This document shows, piece after piece, positions 45,601 through 55,343 of a DNA stretch of 64,000 bases. Numbering within the stretch: the first letter of the stretch is position 1; each line of letters begins with the position of its first letter. Source of the DNA: Tenrec ecaudatus (Eukaryota; Chordata; Mammalia; Afrosoricida; Tenrecidae); assembly GCF_050624435.1 (NCBI RefSeq), contig NC_134535.1:73528494-73592493 (forward strand), given 5' to 3'. A model generated the notes under the pieces. It was not told where the DNA came from and searched no databases. It saw only the letters and a list, made by a program, of their open reading frames with translations. The translations under genes and the position numbers were made by a program.

Positions 45601-48600
45601 ATATTGTTTTGGCACAGAACAATCTGGGAGACACCAGAATAAGAGAAGCTAAGTTACTTCTAAAAGCCGCTCGTGTTTCGTGGAGCCCGCCTTCTTGCCC
45701 ACACCAGGGAGGGAGAGCAGAAGGTCATCTAGAGGAGGGCGAATGCCTCTACCCACTCTTCCCCCACCTCCCACCCTGACCCCACGCTCTCCTGTAGATG
45801 CCCCACCTCTGCGCCTGCCCCGGGTACTCATCCGCCCCTCTCTGGACGACAACAGCCCTTAGGCCATGGACACTGCATGAGCCACTGGGCTGGCCACACC
45901 ACACTGGCTTGCATTCTGCAGCACTGTGACTACAAGATGGCTTCGGAGGGCGGCAGACTGGTCCAAGGCCTACTCCTTCCTAACTGGGAGACCTGGGGCC
46001 TTAACCTTTCTATACTGTTTCCTCAACTGTAAAAAGGAGATCTTTAGAGGACCCAGCTCAGAGACTTAAACAAACATCTATGCAAAATGCTGCCTATCAA
46101 GTTTCTGAATGAGAAACGAATGAGTACTATCTGCCCACTGATGTCCTCATTCTAGTAGGACTGCCAGGAAAAACCCTCAGACAGACTTTCAAAGGGAAGT
46201 GCAGAGAGCCAAGGGCACACCGGGCAGGACCCTACAAGAATAATAAAGACATGAGGGATCTTAATGATAGCCACCATTTCTTGCATATTCGCTACATACC
46301 AGACACTGGGAGAAGTGCTAAGTATTCATGTACGTTCCTTCAACATCCACTTATTGAGCTAGTATGTACTGAGACCCTATCCTACCGCATGAAGACACAA
46401 ATTAACCAAAAATCTACCAAAATCTTTAGACAGAAGAAAGGCCCAGGTGTCAAGAGCACACACACCGAGTGAGGGTGCCTGGCCTGGTCTCGGGGTGGGA
46501 AAGGCATCTCTGGAGAAGGGATGGGATCTGGGATCTAGTGGGTAACAGGGAGGCAAATAGGAGGAGCGGGAAGATGGACGCGGGCATTGCATCTGAGAGA
46601 GCAGTACATACGAAGTAGAGGGCCGGGGGTAAGGAGCCCAGTGTTGGAACCGCCGCAGCCCAGAGCTGGAGGTGGTAGGCACTGGACATCTGGTGCAGTA
46701 GGCAGCGCCTTGCCCTGATCCTGAGCCCAACGGAAGCCAGTAAAGAGGACTGTGGGAACTGCTTCTGCTTGACTTTGCTTTCATCCTTTTAACAGTAATG
46801 GGGAGAATAAGCAAGAGATAACGGAGGCTGAATGCAGAGACTGGTCAAAAGCAGTTCTTCCAGGCAAACGGTAACGGTTCTGGGGATAGGAAAGTGGGAG
46901 CAAAAGTAGAGGTACTTCGGAGATACACTGAGCTAAATTTGGTGACAGAATATGTATCAAGAATGGTCCCTACATTTATTACTTGAATAATAAAAGAGAT
47001 GGTGGAAATACACAAAGCCAAATGAAGACCCGGTTAGAAAGAGATGAGAGATGGTAAAAAGCATGAATTCGGACATGGAGAGGTCAGGCCTGGAGTGCCT
47101 TTGAGACACACCAGTGTCGGGTTAAGGAGGCACTTGGATATATGGAGAGCTCAGACCTAGAAAAACAAATGCGGTCCCTCTGGCAGGGGACCGAGTCAGA
47201 AGGGTTCACCCTTTGAGGGCTGGAAAAGGAAAGCACTGGCGAAACCACAGGCAGTGCGCTCAACACGCCCTGCTCTGCATGCGAGGTGATCCAGCAACCC
47301 CACTCCTGGGCACGTAGGTACCTTAGAGAAACGCTCACTCTCACGTGTGCACCAGGACAGAAGGACGAGGGCATTCCCAGCAGCACTGTTCATAATTACA
47401 AAACAGGAAACAGGTGGGTTAACCTGTGCATACACAGACAACAGACTATGATCGGGGGCTTCCCTGCATCCAGCCTCAGTTCCCTACTGGAGGCCCCTCG
47501 TATAAACCTTAGAAATAAGCAACAGCATGGAAGAAGCCCACCAACAAAGCCAAACAGTAAGTGACTAAAAGTTATAGATGGCATGATTTCATTTACATAA
47601 AAAAGTATTCCATCTATAAAGTTCAAAACAGGCAAAGCTAACTAAGCCATTAGTGGTGGGGTACAGACAGATTGGCAGATGGCCAAACCACATTTTTTTA
47701 AAAAGCAAGGAATGACACGATCAGGGTAGGGAAGGGAGAGGGCATGATTCAAGCGGGCATTCGGGCTTCGGAAGTACTGGCGATGTGCCAGTCTCACGCC
47801 TAGTGGCACTTTCTGATTTATGACTGGAAGTTTACACGGAAGCTTGTGTACTCTTCTGTGTGCGTGGGAAAGAACCCTTGGGGGTGAGGGGTTCAGCACC
47901 TGACTGCTGACTGACTATGGCTCTGAGGGTGAACGATGCAGCCGTCTGCTGCCATAAAGATTACAGCCGTGGAAACCCCGTGGGCCAGTTCTCCATCCTA
48001 TAGGATCCTAGGGGTCAGATTTCAACTTGAAAGGAAATATTGTTTTCATTTAAAAAACAATAGGAGAGAGTAACCAACTGTGTTCTACACTGCTGAAGAA
48101 GATTCAAAGGATCTGTTCTCGAGTGAATTTACTGAGATTCACTTAGGTGGGAGCTATAGGAACCATGATTACCAATTTACAAATGATTAATACCAAGACA
48201 AATGAGTTGCCTAGGGCCCCCCCCCCAGCTAAATAGGGATTAAAAGAACTGGGATTAAAGCCCAACTCTCCCTGACTCCAAACCCCAGGCCTCTGAGGAT
48301 CCAGGACTAGAACCCATGTCTACCTGACCCCCAAACCCAGACCTTAAACCCCTATGTTATATTGATCTTTCCCATGATTACAGCATCTTTCCTGTGAATG
48401 ATGCAGGAAAGCAGAGTAGAGAAGGGGAAAGTATACATATACAATTCTCCAAGAGGAAATAAACTTAAGTGCAATTATATGTAGATGGCATCTCAAAATG
48501 GAAATGCTTTTAACACCTTCATCTTCTCTTACCATGTGACACCGTCTACCTACTGCCACCTCCAAGACTCTGTCATCATCCTTCCATGACTTAAAACGAA

Positions 48601-51600
48601 GAACATTGACTGAACACTTTCTATAAGCCAGGTACTATGACAAGTACTTTATAAGAGATGTTTCATGAGAAAACCCATTCCCAAAATTCCCATTCAAAAA
48701 TTCCCAAAGGCACATCACAACTCCCCATGTCAAGGTGAAACCTTCTAGCACCCGAGGCCTCCCCACACCTTTCCTGACTGCCCTTCCCCCTCTCCCCCAT
48801 GCAGGCCTGCCCTCCAGCTAAGCTAGACAGCGCGCCATCCCCCAAGGTGCCTTGGGTTTTCCTGCTCCTGCTACCTCTGCTTTGGCAACAGTCTGCCTGG
48901 CTGGCTCTCAGAGAGGTGTTACAGCCTCAGACTGCATCTGCCCGCATCTCTGTCTGTTATAGCACTGCCCATTCGCAGCTCCACCCCCACCTAGAAGAGG
49001 TTGATCTCCCCCAAATTACATAACTGTCTTCATGTTTTCTCTCTCCTGCCCTGGGGTGTAGTGGTTGCTCACTGGGCTGTTAACCACAAGATCAGCGGTT
49101 CAAAACCACCAGCAGCTCCAGGGAGAAAGATAAGGCTTTCTCCTCCCATAGTTACAGTGGGGGTCGGGGGTGAGGTTCTGAAATTGCTTGTGGTAATGAC
49201 TGTACAATTCTTCTTGACATGACTGAACTGTATGATGTGGATTATATGCCAATGAAGCTAAAAGGGAAGAAAAGGACTTACAGTCTCAGAAGCCCATGGG
49301 GCAGTTCTACCCTGTCCTGTCCGATAGGGCCACCATGAGTCAGAATGGACTCGCTGGCAGTGAAGGTTTAATCTCTACCACCAAAGCTGCAGCTCCTTAA
49401 GATGCGGACGACATCACTTTGGAATCTTATGCAAAGTCTACCCACAGGATGCCCAGCTCATAGGGCTCGGCCAGTATCAGGCAAGAGGGCTGGAGGGAAG
49501 AACAACGTGGCACAAATGCCTACCTGAGAGGAGAGGGCATCAAAACCCCCACTGACATTTCCATGACAGTCTTCACAAGAAAAGTGTCTTTCTTTCCTAA
49601 CGGCACTAGAAGACAGGAATGAATACAGAGACGGTGACCCAACGCAGTAAGCAGGCAGCGGGAACAGCCCCGGACCCGGACCCGGAGCCCCTCAGGACAC
49701 GTATTATCAGAGGCTAACTGCATGAGACCTCCAGGTTTCCATTTTCTCATCTGTGACACCAGGCGGCTGTCTCTGAAAATCTTAGTTGAAATTCTATGAG
49801 CTGATTCCACAAAGCATTTGGTTGACTGTTAGAAATAGGCGAGAATGTCACTTCTTCTAAGCCTCCCAAAGCTAAACATCTGAAGGCTCCTGCGGAGAAT
49901 CAGCTGACCCAATAAGCAAGGCAAGCACATGCTTGCTAGTCCTCGTGTGGTGCAGAAGGGAGTGCAGATAAGCCCTTGGGGCCTAGTGGTTACACAGTGG
50001 GCTAAGCGCCAGGTCAAGCAGCTCAAGACTACTAGCCTCTCCTGGGGAGAAGGGTGAGGCTTTCCATTCCCATAGAGAGGGAGGCTAGCATCTCAGAAAT
50101 GCGCAGGGGCAGTTCTGCCATGTCCTGCTGAGTCAAGAGCCGGCACCCACTCCGTGCAGTCAGTTGTTTTGTTCTGTTTTGCTTTAGGACCTTGCTTATT
50201 GGTCATCCCCTGCTCCTGTGCAACAAGCGGACACGTCATCTCCACGAAGAGCCATGCCTCGCCTGGTGTAACAGGAAGGCCAGGTTTGGTAATTACTCGC
50301 ATTACAAGTCAGATTTTGGGTGCTGCCTTTGCGAACCCCGCAGGTGAAGGGCAGAGCCAGAGGTGTGGAGGCAGGGCAGATGTGCAGAAAAGGCTGGCTG
50401 GGGGGAACAAAGATGCCCCCACCCGCTGCCATATCCCCACCAGCGGTCAATGGAAAAGGCTTTTCAGCCTGCAGGGAGATATCCTAGGTAGTTCCGGTTT
50501 GGGGGAGGGTGGAAGGGGGTGGGTTTTAGTGGCCAGAATATAGAGAAACTCTGCAAAAAGATCTACTTACCAACCAGAGTGCTTCATAGCATCAAGCAGA
50601 AGTTTGACATATGGATCTAAAAAGATAATGGTTCGATTAAGTATGCTGATTAGGGGGGAAAATCAGCTTCAATTAAATATGACTTCTCACATTTATAGTA
50701 ATAGTTTTAAAAATCTACCAATATCAATGCCCAGAGGCAAGAGCACGAGGCACCCTGAAGGGGCCCAGGCCCTGCTCAGAGTGTGGTGCCCAAGGGGACC
50801 AAGGGCACCTGCAGGCAGCGGTGTGTCTGCAGAGTCTCAGGGGGCAAGCAGGGCACTGGGTTCCCAAGGCTCAGGGTCCCCAGTGGGCAGGCAGGGGGTG
50901 CCGGGATGCTCAGCCCTGTGCTGCCAGAACAACAGCAGAAGCAGCAGCAGGTCCAAGTTCTAGGCAGTGAGTTAGAGTTCCCCACTGAAGCCCGCAGAGG
51001 CGGCGGAAGTTCCGTGCTGGACAACAGGGCCGGGTGTGTTATGTAAAACTGAAGTGGCTGCAAAAGTCTGAAGTCTCCTTAAGGAGGAGACCAGAAAGAC
51101 ACGAATCCATGATTCAGTGCTTCACAAAGGTCCTGTCCAATCGATTAAGGTGAATTCAGAGTTTTGATGACATGGAGGGGTGAAAAGGGTCTCCCAGGAA
51201 ACCAAGTTTCTGCTATGTCTGCTACCCGGGAGTAAAGCTGAAAGCTCTGTTGGCACTGAAATTCTTCAAGAGGCCCTTCCAGCAGCCCTCTCCTGGGAAG
51301 GCGGGGGTCAGTATATTCTCCTTGGGGCTCATTTCAGCACCCACCCTCTTCATCTCATCAACTCATGCTCCACAATTGGGCTCTTCCACTGGAAGATCAA
51401 CTAGCCAAAAAACTAAATAGATTCTGACTCATAGTGACCCTGTCTAAGATTTCCAAGATGGTAAATCTTTATAGGAGCCAATCTTTCTCCCACAGGGCAG
51501 CTGGTGGGTTTGAACTGCTAAGCTTACAGTTAGTGACCACGGCCTAACCCACAGCACCAACTCACACTGCCATAAAGTGATTACGACTCATAGGGAGGGA

Positions 51601-54600
51601 CCCTACAGAGCAGAGTAGAACTGCCTGTGGGTTTCCAAGCCTGTCAATCTTTTTTTTTAATCATTTTATTAGGGGCTCCTACAACTCTTATCACAATCCA
51701 TACCCACATTAATTGTGCAAAGCACATTTGTATATTCATTGCCCTCATCATTCTCGCAATATTTGCTCTCCAAAGCCAGTCAACCTTAAGGGAAGAAAGC
51801 ATCATCCTTTGCCCACAGAGCAGCGGGTGGTTTCAAACTGCTGACCTTCATGTGTTATCCCACTATGCCCAGGGCTCCTACAGAGCCAAAGAGCTGCCCT
51901 TTGTTCAGCTCCTGCTCCACTGACATTAAGGTTGATAAACTCTGTTCCTCATAACCACCCTAAACGTTAGCTATTTTTAACTCTTCATCTTCATTTTTTT
52001 CACAGCAACAGATTCAACTGATCAGAGAGGGTAGGTCACTGTGTTAGTTAGTTTATTGTGCCAACCTGGCCGAGAAACACATGTGGGATTAATTGAAGGG
52101 CGGAGGGATAAATGGCTCGGTGAGCCTCACCTTTGGAGTTCTAGAGTGCTTTGTGATGGTCAGACAGGGTGCAGCTGCCTTAGCCGTTCCCAGCTTCAGC
52201 TGGCAAGGCTGACTTCTTGCAAGACATCCCCAAGGAGAAGTCACATGAACCTACAGCCCTGGGTGGTGGAGCACCCATGTGGAGGCCCCTGCCAGTGCTG
52301 AGATGCTTACACATTCACTAACTCGGCTTTCCTCCTGCAGTCGGCATCATTGCATCTGTATTGTGAGATGGAGGAGGACTTTGTGGACCAGTGTTGGACA
52401 TATGGGTGAATGGGTTAATGTTAGACTTGTGGGCTTGGGCAGCACTGGGTTGGGATGTTTTCTTGATGCACACTTCACCTTTATATAAAACTCTTATACA
52501 TGAGTTGCTGTGGATTTGGTTCTCTAAAGTACCCAGACTAACACAGTCACTCTTCCACAGCTAACAAGGAGACCTGACTTGGAATTCACATTTTTACCTC
52601 CACCACCCGTATCTATCCTCTGCTCTCCAGGCTGAAACACCTCTTTTTTATCATTAAATTAATAAATCTTTTTATTGGGGCTCATAAAGCTCTTATCACA
52701 ATCCGTACATACATCAATTGAGCAAAGCACCCCTATAAATTCGTTGCACTCGTCATTCTCATAACTGAAACACCTCTTACTTTTCCTGCTACCAAACCCA
52801 GGAGACACCCGATTGATGTGGAAAATAAATACAATGTCATCATGTGTTTTCACATTTCCCGTCCTCCTCCACCCTCCTGAAGTCCCTGTGCACTGTCAAT
52901 GGTGTGTGCTTGAGCACGCTCACAGGATGTGACAGAGCAAGGTGTCCCATAGGTTTCTGAGGCTTTAATCCTGACAGGTACAGACGGCCGTAGCTTACTC
53001 ACCTCCAGCTTTAAGAAGGCACAGCCACTGCATCAACAGGATTCAGTGGGAATACTAGCAGGTATTCATTCCCAAGATGGTGGGGGTTTGGGGGGGACAA
53101 TGGGGGACTGACTTTTGAACTGTGGCTGGTCATGCAAAAAGTAAATCTGCTCTGGGGCAGGTGCATTTGAGACTCGGACTCTCTAAATGTAGCTGGTATA
53201 AACAGGAAGAAGACTATGTCAGGGTAAATGTGTTAAATCATCTCCAAGTGTAATGTCCTGAGCCTAGAGAAATCAGTGAGATGGTAGTGGCACAATGTAA
53301 CCCCAGCAGTTAACCTTAACTCAGTTAACCTCTTTTTGGAGTGATGTATGTATGCCCTAAAAAACCTGTTGCATATCCTAACCCCTAGGCTTGTGGTTAC
53401 AATCCCTTCTGAGAACGGGTTCTTTGTTGTGTTAATGAGGCAGGATTCCTGAAGGGGTGTATCTTGAGTCATTCTCGTTTGAGATAAAAAGAAAGTATAG
53501 AAACCAGCAGAGAGTTAAGACAGAACCAAGTCACGTGGAGATCTCCAAGCACCCAGCAGCTGAAGAGCCCAGGACCTCTAGAAGCAAAAGAGAGAAAGCG
53601 TTCCCCTTAAGGCTAGCGCTTTGAATTCAGACTGTGAGCCTCCTAAACACAGGAGTACTGGTTGCCCTAGTGGGTACGAGTTTGCACTGCTCTCCACAAG
53701 GTCAGCAGTTTGAGACCACCACCCGTTCTGTGAGAGAAAGAAGGGGCTTTCTACTCCTGTAAAGCATTAGTCTCTGAAACTCACAGGGGCAGTTCTACCC
53801 TGTCCTATAAAGTTACTATGAGCCAGTAACTTGATAGCAGTGAGCTCTGAGCCACCTAAACTGTGCGGAAAAACATTTCTGCTTGTACAATCCACTCACT
53901 TGTGAAATTTCTACTAAAGCGGCCACAGAGGCTCCCAGATAGCATTTGAAACCCCAGCCGCCAGAGCTTTCCGTTCCTGGCGTCACCATCTCAGAAACCC
54001 ACAGGAGCAGCTCCACCTCAGACTCTCGGGTCTCTAGGAGTTGGAATCCACTTGGTGGCAGTGAGTTTTGTCTGAGATAACGAAGACAGTGCTCAAGGGC
54101 CCTTTGGGGAATATGATTAAGTTAGGAACTCTCAAAAAAAAAATAGACAAGTGATTTCACAGTCCATGTCAGGGCTTTCCACACTCTGAAGCCCATCCAA
54201 ATGGAAAAGTGACGCATAACAGGTTTGCAAAACGGTTTGTTTGTTTGTTTTAACATTGTTGAGTAGTGGGCATGCCTTAATTAACAGGGCTCTTTAAAAG
54301 CGCCTCACCCATGATCAAAAGGGAAGAAATGCTGAACAGAATTTCAAATTCTCATAGTCTTTCTGGCACTTTGGGAGCTGCATTGAACCCCTGAAATTGC
54401 TGCCCTGAGTTAAATCTTACACCTGAAACCAAAAATGCCCCCGAAATCATCTTTTAAGTCAAACAACTGTTTAGCTTAGTAAAACAGGTCTGCCTTGAGC
54501 ACCACGCTCTTTGAAGAACCATCGGGGATTAAATTGACAACAGCGACCAGAAAACTCAGGAGCTTCGCGGGGTGGGGGGTGGATGGGGGAACGACTCAGA

Positions 54601-55204
54601 AAAGGAACAGAACAAGTACACAGCTCAATGCGTGTGACCGTCACCATAATGGACAAGCAGAAACTGCTGACTTGCTGTGTTTGTTCCGCAACAGAAAGGA
54701 ACTTTAACAATAACCACCTCTAGTTCCGGACCCTAAGGCCCTCATCTTGCTGCATAATTTACAGGAGGAAAAGAAAAGGGTCCACGGAGCATCCAGAGAA
54801 GCTCTGCGGCCAAAAATGGCTGATGCCTCATTCATTCCACAAGCAGCGGTGGGGCTGAAAAGGGGAAACTGAGGCCCAGCCGCCGCACTCTGCCCCCACG
54901 TGCCTAATGGGCCGAGGCTGGCAAAGGTGCCAGAGCCCGGCCCCCCGCGCACCTGGGGATGCACCCGAGGCCTGAGGCCACCCCCCCCCCACCGCGCCCC
55001 AGCCTCCAGGTGGCGGCTCCTACTTGTGTCCAGCGTCTTCAGGAGCATGAGCTGGCACTTCCGGTCGTTGGTGAAGCTAGAGAAGAACCCTTGCTGGGGC
55101 TTCTCTGCCAGCCGCTCCGGGAAGACCTGGCACGAGACGGGTGGCTCCGGCGACTGCTCCCCGGCCGCGGGGCCCGACCCGCGCTCGTCCGGGGCTTCGG
55201 CCAT
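39223..55204 (-). CDS. ATP23: ATP23 metallopeptidase gene, six coding exons (span)
   Basis: ATP23 (also XRCC6BP1 or KUB3) is an M76-family zinc metallopeptidase of the mitochondrial intermembrane space. In yeast it matures Atp6 and helps assemble the ATP synthase F0 part; the human protein was also isolated as a Ku70-binding protein. Joining 55204-55024, 50616-50571, 49605-49524, 45623-45486, 43674-43591 and 39426-39223 gives 735 nt, that is 244 residues plus TGA, near the length I recall for the human protein (246). All introns are GT-AG and the phases agree. The zinc motif His123-Glu124-Leu-Ile-His127 lies in exon 4. Eleven cysteines fit a disulfide-rich intermembrane-space protein. No frameshift or premature stop is present. 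I recognise the protein with high certainty. Confidence 0.97.
40215..40375 (-). repeat. AfroSINE in ATP23 intron 5
   Basis: CTCACTGCCATCAAGTCAAT, GAAGAACTGCCTTCTAGAGT and AGCAGCTGGTGGTTTTCAAC mark the copy. The tRNA-like head is truncated. Confidence 0.8.
40380..41639. other. Intron 5 sequence without recognised features
   Basis: Unique-looking intronic DNA. A GTTTGG-rich stretch near 41,270-41,305 may be a SINE tail remnant. Short open frames (for example 40,541-40,786) carry no domain. Confidence 0.4.
41640..42520 (+). mobile_element. LTR-like repeat (family B) split by a MITE
   Basis: It shares CATCTGGTTCTTTGGACTTG and CCTGCCAACTT with 8,695-9,305. After the MITE it ends GAGCCATTTCCTTGAAATAA followed by ATTGCTCTCACA. 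The TA-flanked insertion at 42,026-42,467 lies inside it and is younger. Confidence 0.5.
42026..42467. mobile_element. TA-flanked MITE with subterminal hairpin
   Basis: The 442-bp element has about 25-bp inverted ends, 20 of 25 matching by eye: CCGTATATACTCGTGTATAA on the left and the complement of GTATATTCAAGTATATAAGG on the right. It is flanked by TA, as in Tc1/mariner-like transposons. Arms at 42,038-42,062 and 42,070-42,100 form a 25-bp perfect stem with a 7-base loop and a 6-base bulge. It has no coding capacity. A piece of the same family lies at 63,423-63,505. It is intronic in ATP23. Confidence 0.75.
42577..42647. repeat. (CT)n(TA)n compound microsatellite
   Basis: About 26 CT units followed by about 9 TA units, directly before a reversed AfroSINE. 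Confidence 0.95.
42648..42826 (-). repeat. AfroSINE in ATP23 intron 5
   Basis: TTGCCATCAAGTCAATTCCA, TTTGAACCACTGACCTTAAG and GGTTAGCAGCTCAAAGCTTA are diagnostic. A (GT)n run and a sense AfroSINE follow within about 35 bp. Confidence 0.9.
42833..42857. repeat. (GT)n microsatellite between inverted SINEs
   Basis: About 12 uninterrupted GT units. Confidence 0.95.
42859..43045 (+). repeat. AfroSINE, inverted relative to its neighbour
   Basis: Sense copy: GAGTTCTGGAGGTATAGTGA, TTCAAAACCACCAGCCATTC, CTTTCTACTCCCGTAAAGTT and CAGTGGCACTGAGTTTGG. Confidence 0.88.
43078..43275 (+). repeat. AfroSINE, second sense copy
   Basis: GAGCTCTGGTAGCATAGTGG, AAAGTTCAAACCACCAGCTG, GAGTCAGAATTGACTCAATG. It follows the previous copy head to tail and lies about 315 bp from exon 5. 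Confidence 0.85.
43390..43435. mobile_element. Partial palindromic MITE
   Basis: CCAAGAACTTTTTGAAGCCC resembles the right arm of the 7,713-7,787 element. The other arm is not seen. Confidence 0.4.
43591..43674 (-). CDS. ATP23: ATP23 coding exon 5 (84 bp)
   Basis: Twenty-eight codons in phase 0, residues 150-177: [18 protein letters not shown] followed by [10 protein letters not shown]. The acceptor is TTATAG|ATTC and the donor CATCAG|GTAAC. It includes conserved Cys159 and the amphipathic segment after it. Confidence 0.96.
43680..44698. other. Intron 4 sequence without recognised features
   Basis: AT-rich intronic DNA. I see no exon or clear repeat between exon 5 and the (GT)n tract. Confidence 0.4.
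44699..44720. repeat. (GT)n microsatellite
   Basis: About 11 GT units in ATP23 intron 4. Confidence 0.95.
44820..45090 (+). repeat. MIR element
   Basis: AGTCAAGAGCCTTGATTGTA, CACTTCCCACATATATAAAA with TGGGGACTGTAATGG, and the ending AAGTATGTGGCAAA follow the MIR sense order, diverged. Confidence 0.55.
45110..45180. mobile_element. Possible palindromic MITE
   Basis: GGGATTTCAAAATGCTCATG and the reversed TTTTCCAAAGTCCCC end resemble the 7,713 family weakly. Confidence 0.3.
45190..45285 (-). repeat. AfroSINE fragment close to exon 4
   Basis: TGCCACTGAACTTGATTCCA and CTCAGAGCAACCCGG correspond to the reversed SINE end. The remainder is lost. It lies about 200 bp downstream of exon 4. Confidence 0.55.
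45486..45623 (-). CDS. ATP23: ATP23 coding exon 4, zinc-binding catalytic motif
   Basis: Forty-six codons in phase 0, residues 104-149. It opens IVLCQNNI and contains [15 protein letters not shown], the metallopeptidase HExxH signature followed by Asp130, and then HVDWFTN. It ends HLACSE. The acceptor is TCTCCCAG|ATTG and the donor CCGAG|GTGAG. All catalytic and metal-binding residues of the motif are intact, so the product should be able to bind zinc. Confidence 0.98.
45640..47279. other. Intron 3 sequence, mostly unassigned
   Basis: Largely unique. ACACTGGGAGAAGTGCTAAG and nearby sequence at about 46,255-46,400 look like an old MIR or L2 remnant. The 145-codon minus-strand frame at 46,377-46,814 has no domain. 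A GC-rich pyrimidine-biased stretch occupies 45,680-45,850. Confidence 0.4.
47280..47650 (+). mobile_element. Old L1 3' UTR
   Basis: GATCCAGCAACCCCACTCCT, CTCTCACGTGTGCACCAGGA, CAGCAGCACTGTTCATAATT and TGGCATGATTTCATTTACAT are sense-oriented L1M 3' UTR landmarks. Confidence 0.65.
47880..48030 (+). repeat. Degenerate AfroSINE
   Basis: CATAAAGATTACAGCCGTGG, AAACCCCGTGGGCCAGTTCT and CCATCCTATAGGATCC remain from a sense copy whose head is badly decayed. Confidence 0.55.
48190..48330 (-). repeat. MIR fragment
   Basis: AATGAGTTGCCTAGGGCCCC and GGGATTAAAGCCCAACTCTC with CCTGACTCC follow the reversed MIR order. Confidence 0.5.
48331..49054. other. Intron 3 sequence without recognised features
   Basis: No exon or clear repeat is seen. 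A GC-rich part around 48,740-48,990 is CpG-poor. Confidence 0.4.
49055..49370 (+). repeat. AfroSINE split by an L1 tail fragment
   Basis: The head is GGTGTAGTGGTTGCTCACTG and CAAAACCACCAGCAGCTCCA. The reading breaks at about 49,165 and resumes at GGACTTACAGTCTCAGAAGC, with CACCATGAGTCAGAATGGAC at the end. The insert, about 49,168-49,275, carries TGAGGTTCTGAAATTGCTTG and GACATGACTGAACTGTATGA, an L1 3' end. The copy is about 155 bp downstream of exon 3. Confidence 0.8.
49524..49605 (-). CDS. ATP23: ATP23 coding exon 3 (82 bp)
   Basis: It completes Cys76 and encodes [20 protein letters not shown] and FDALSSQ (residues 77-103). It includes the conserved Cys86-x-x-Cys89 pair and the GGFD turn. 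The acceptor is CTGTCTTCTAG|TGCC and the donor CTCAG|GTAGG. The exon ends in phase 0. Confidence 0.96.
49971..50160 (+). repeat. AfroSINE in ATP23 intron 2
   Basis: GCCCTTGGGGCCTAGTGGTT, GGTCAAGCAGCTCAAGACTA, CATCTCAGAAATGCGCAGGG and TTCTGCCATGTCCTGCTGAG mark a diverged sense copy. Confidence 0.75.
50571..50616 (-). CDS. ATP23: ATP23 coding exon 2 (46 bp)
   Basis: It encodes the rest of Asn61 and [14 protein letters not shown], ending with two bases of Cys76. The acceptor is CTTTTTAG|ATCC and the donor GGTTG|GTAAGTAG. The segment is a conserved helix before the cysteine-rich part. The exon is too short for ORF-based detection and was found by protein similarity and phase. Confidence 0.95.
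50620..51409. other. Intron 1 sequence, no recognised feature
   Basis: It includes a GC-rich, G/CAG-rich part at 50,740-51,010 with overlapping open frames up to 119 codons. They are antisense or low-complexity and unsupported. Confidence 0.4.
51410..51560 (-). repeat. AfroSINE
   Basis: AGATTCTGACTCATAGTGAC, GGCAGCTGGTGGGTTTGAAC and CAGTTAGTGACCACGGCC identify a reversed copy. Another begins immediately after it. Confidence 0.8.
51561..51890 (-). repeat. AfroSINE split by an L1 end
   Basis: The left part, to about 51,649, has CTCACACTGCCATAAAGTGA and GAACTGCCTGTGGGTTTCCA. The right part, from about 51,786, has AGCGGGTGGTTTCAAACTGC and ATGCCCAGGGCTCC. The L1 insert is flanked by duplicated SINE sequence. 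Confidence 0.85.
51650..51770 (-). mobile_element. 5'-truncated L1 3' end with TSD
   Basis: A T-run, AATCATTTTATTAGGGGCTC and CATTGCCCTCATCATTCTCG form the insert. CCAAGCCTGTCAATC (51,635-51,649) and CAAAGCCAGTCAACC (51,771-51,785) match at 12 of 15 bases. Confidence 0.85.
52040..52545 (+). mobile_element. Solo LTR with perfect 5-bp TSD
   Basis: The 506-bp element starts TGTGTTAGTTAGTTTATTGT and ends CCAGACTAACACA. GTCAC copies flank it at 52,035-52,039 and 52,546-52,550. Its start matches the 24,934 and 60,041 LTRs; its 3' half matches family A. It lies in ATP23 intron 1, opposite to the gene. Confidence 0.9.
52646..52764 (-). mobile_element. 5'-truncated L1 3' end with 14-bp TSD
   Basis: CTGAAACACCTCTT occurs at 52,632-52,645 and again at 52,765-52,778. 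The 119 bp between them are the reversed L1 tail (AATCTTTTTATTGGGGCTCA, CAATCCGTACATACATCAAT). Confidence 0.9.
52780..53650. other. Intron 1 sequence without recognised features
   Basis: No exon or named repeat. Part of 53,230-53,560 resembles an old LTR-like sequence (TATCTTGAGTCATTCTCGTT), not assigned. Confidence 0.35.
53652..53846 (+). repeat. AfroSINE
   Basis: GAGTACTGGTTGCCCTAGTG, AGGTCAGCAGTTTGAGACCA, GGCAGTTCTACCCTGTCCTA and TTGATAGCAGTGAG identify a sense copy. Confidence 0.88.
53938..54070 (+). repeat. Partial AfroSINE
   Basis: CATCTCAGAAACCCACAGGA, GGAGTTGGAATCCACTTGGT and GGCAGTGAGTTTTG remain from a second sense copy. Confidence 0.65.
54071..54879. other. Intron 1, promoter-proximal, no feature
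   Basis: No repeat or exon is recognised up to the CpG island. The first-exon frame remains open until 54,704 without family similarity. Confidence 0.4.
55024..55204 (-). CDS. ATP23: ATP23 coding exon 1
   Basis: The exon encodes residues 1-60 plus the first base of codon 61. It starts [17 protein letters not shown], a family-typical start, and runs to a segment ending LLKTLDT. It contains [10 protein letters not shown] and the QQGFFSSF stretch. The donor reads ACACAA|GTAGGA. The ATG at 55,204 is the only family-consistent start. The frame stays open well into intron 1, to 54,704, but that extension has no family similarity. Confidence 0.97.
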
Positions 55205-55343
55205 GCGGCCTCCGACCGCGCCGCTGCCAACTCACAGTTCCCGCGGCGGCGACAGAAATCTGGAAAGACCAGTTACCTCCTTCCAGACTAACCCACCACC
55301 CGGGGCCCAGGGACTCGGGGCGCAGAGCGGGCGTGGAAACGCA

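Noticed and set aside
46377-46814. 145-codon minus-strand frame in ATP23 intron 3
   Set aside because: Pro/Ser-rich low-complexity translation of GC-rich intron and old repeat sequence without similarity.
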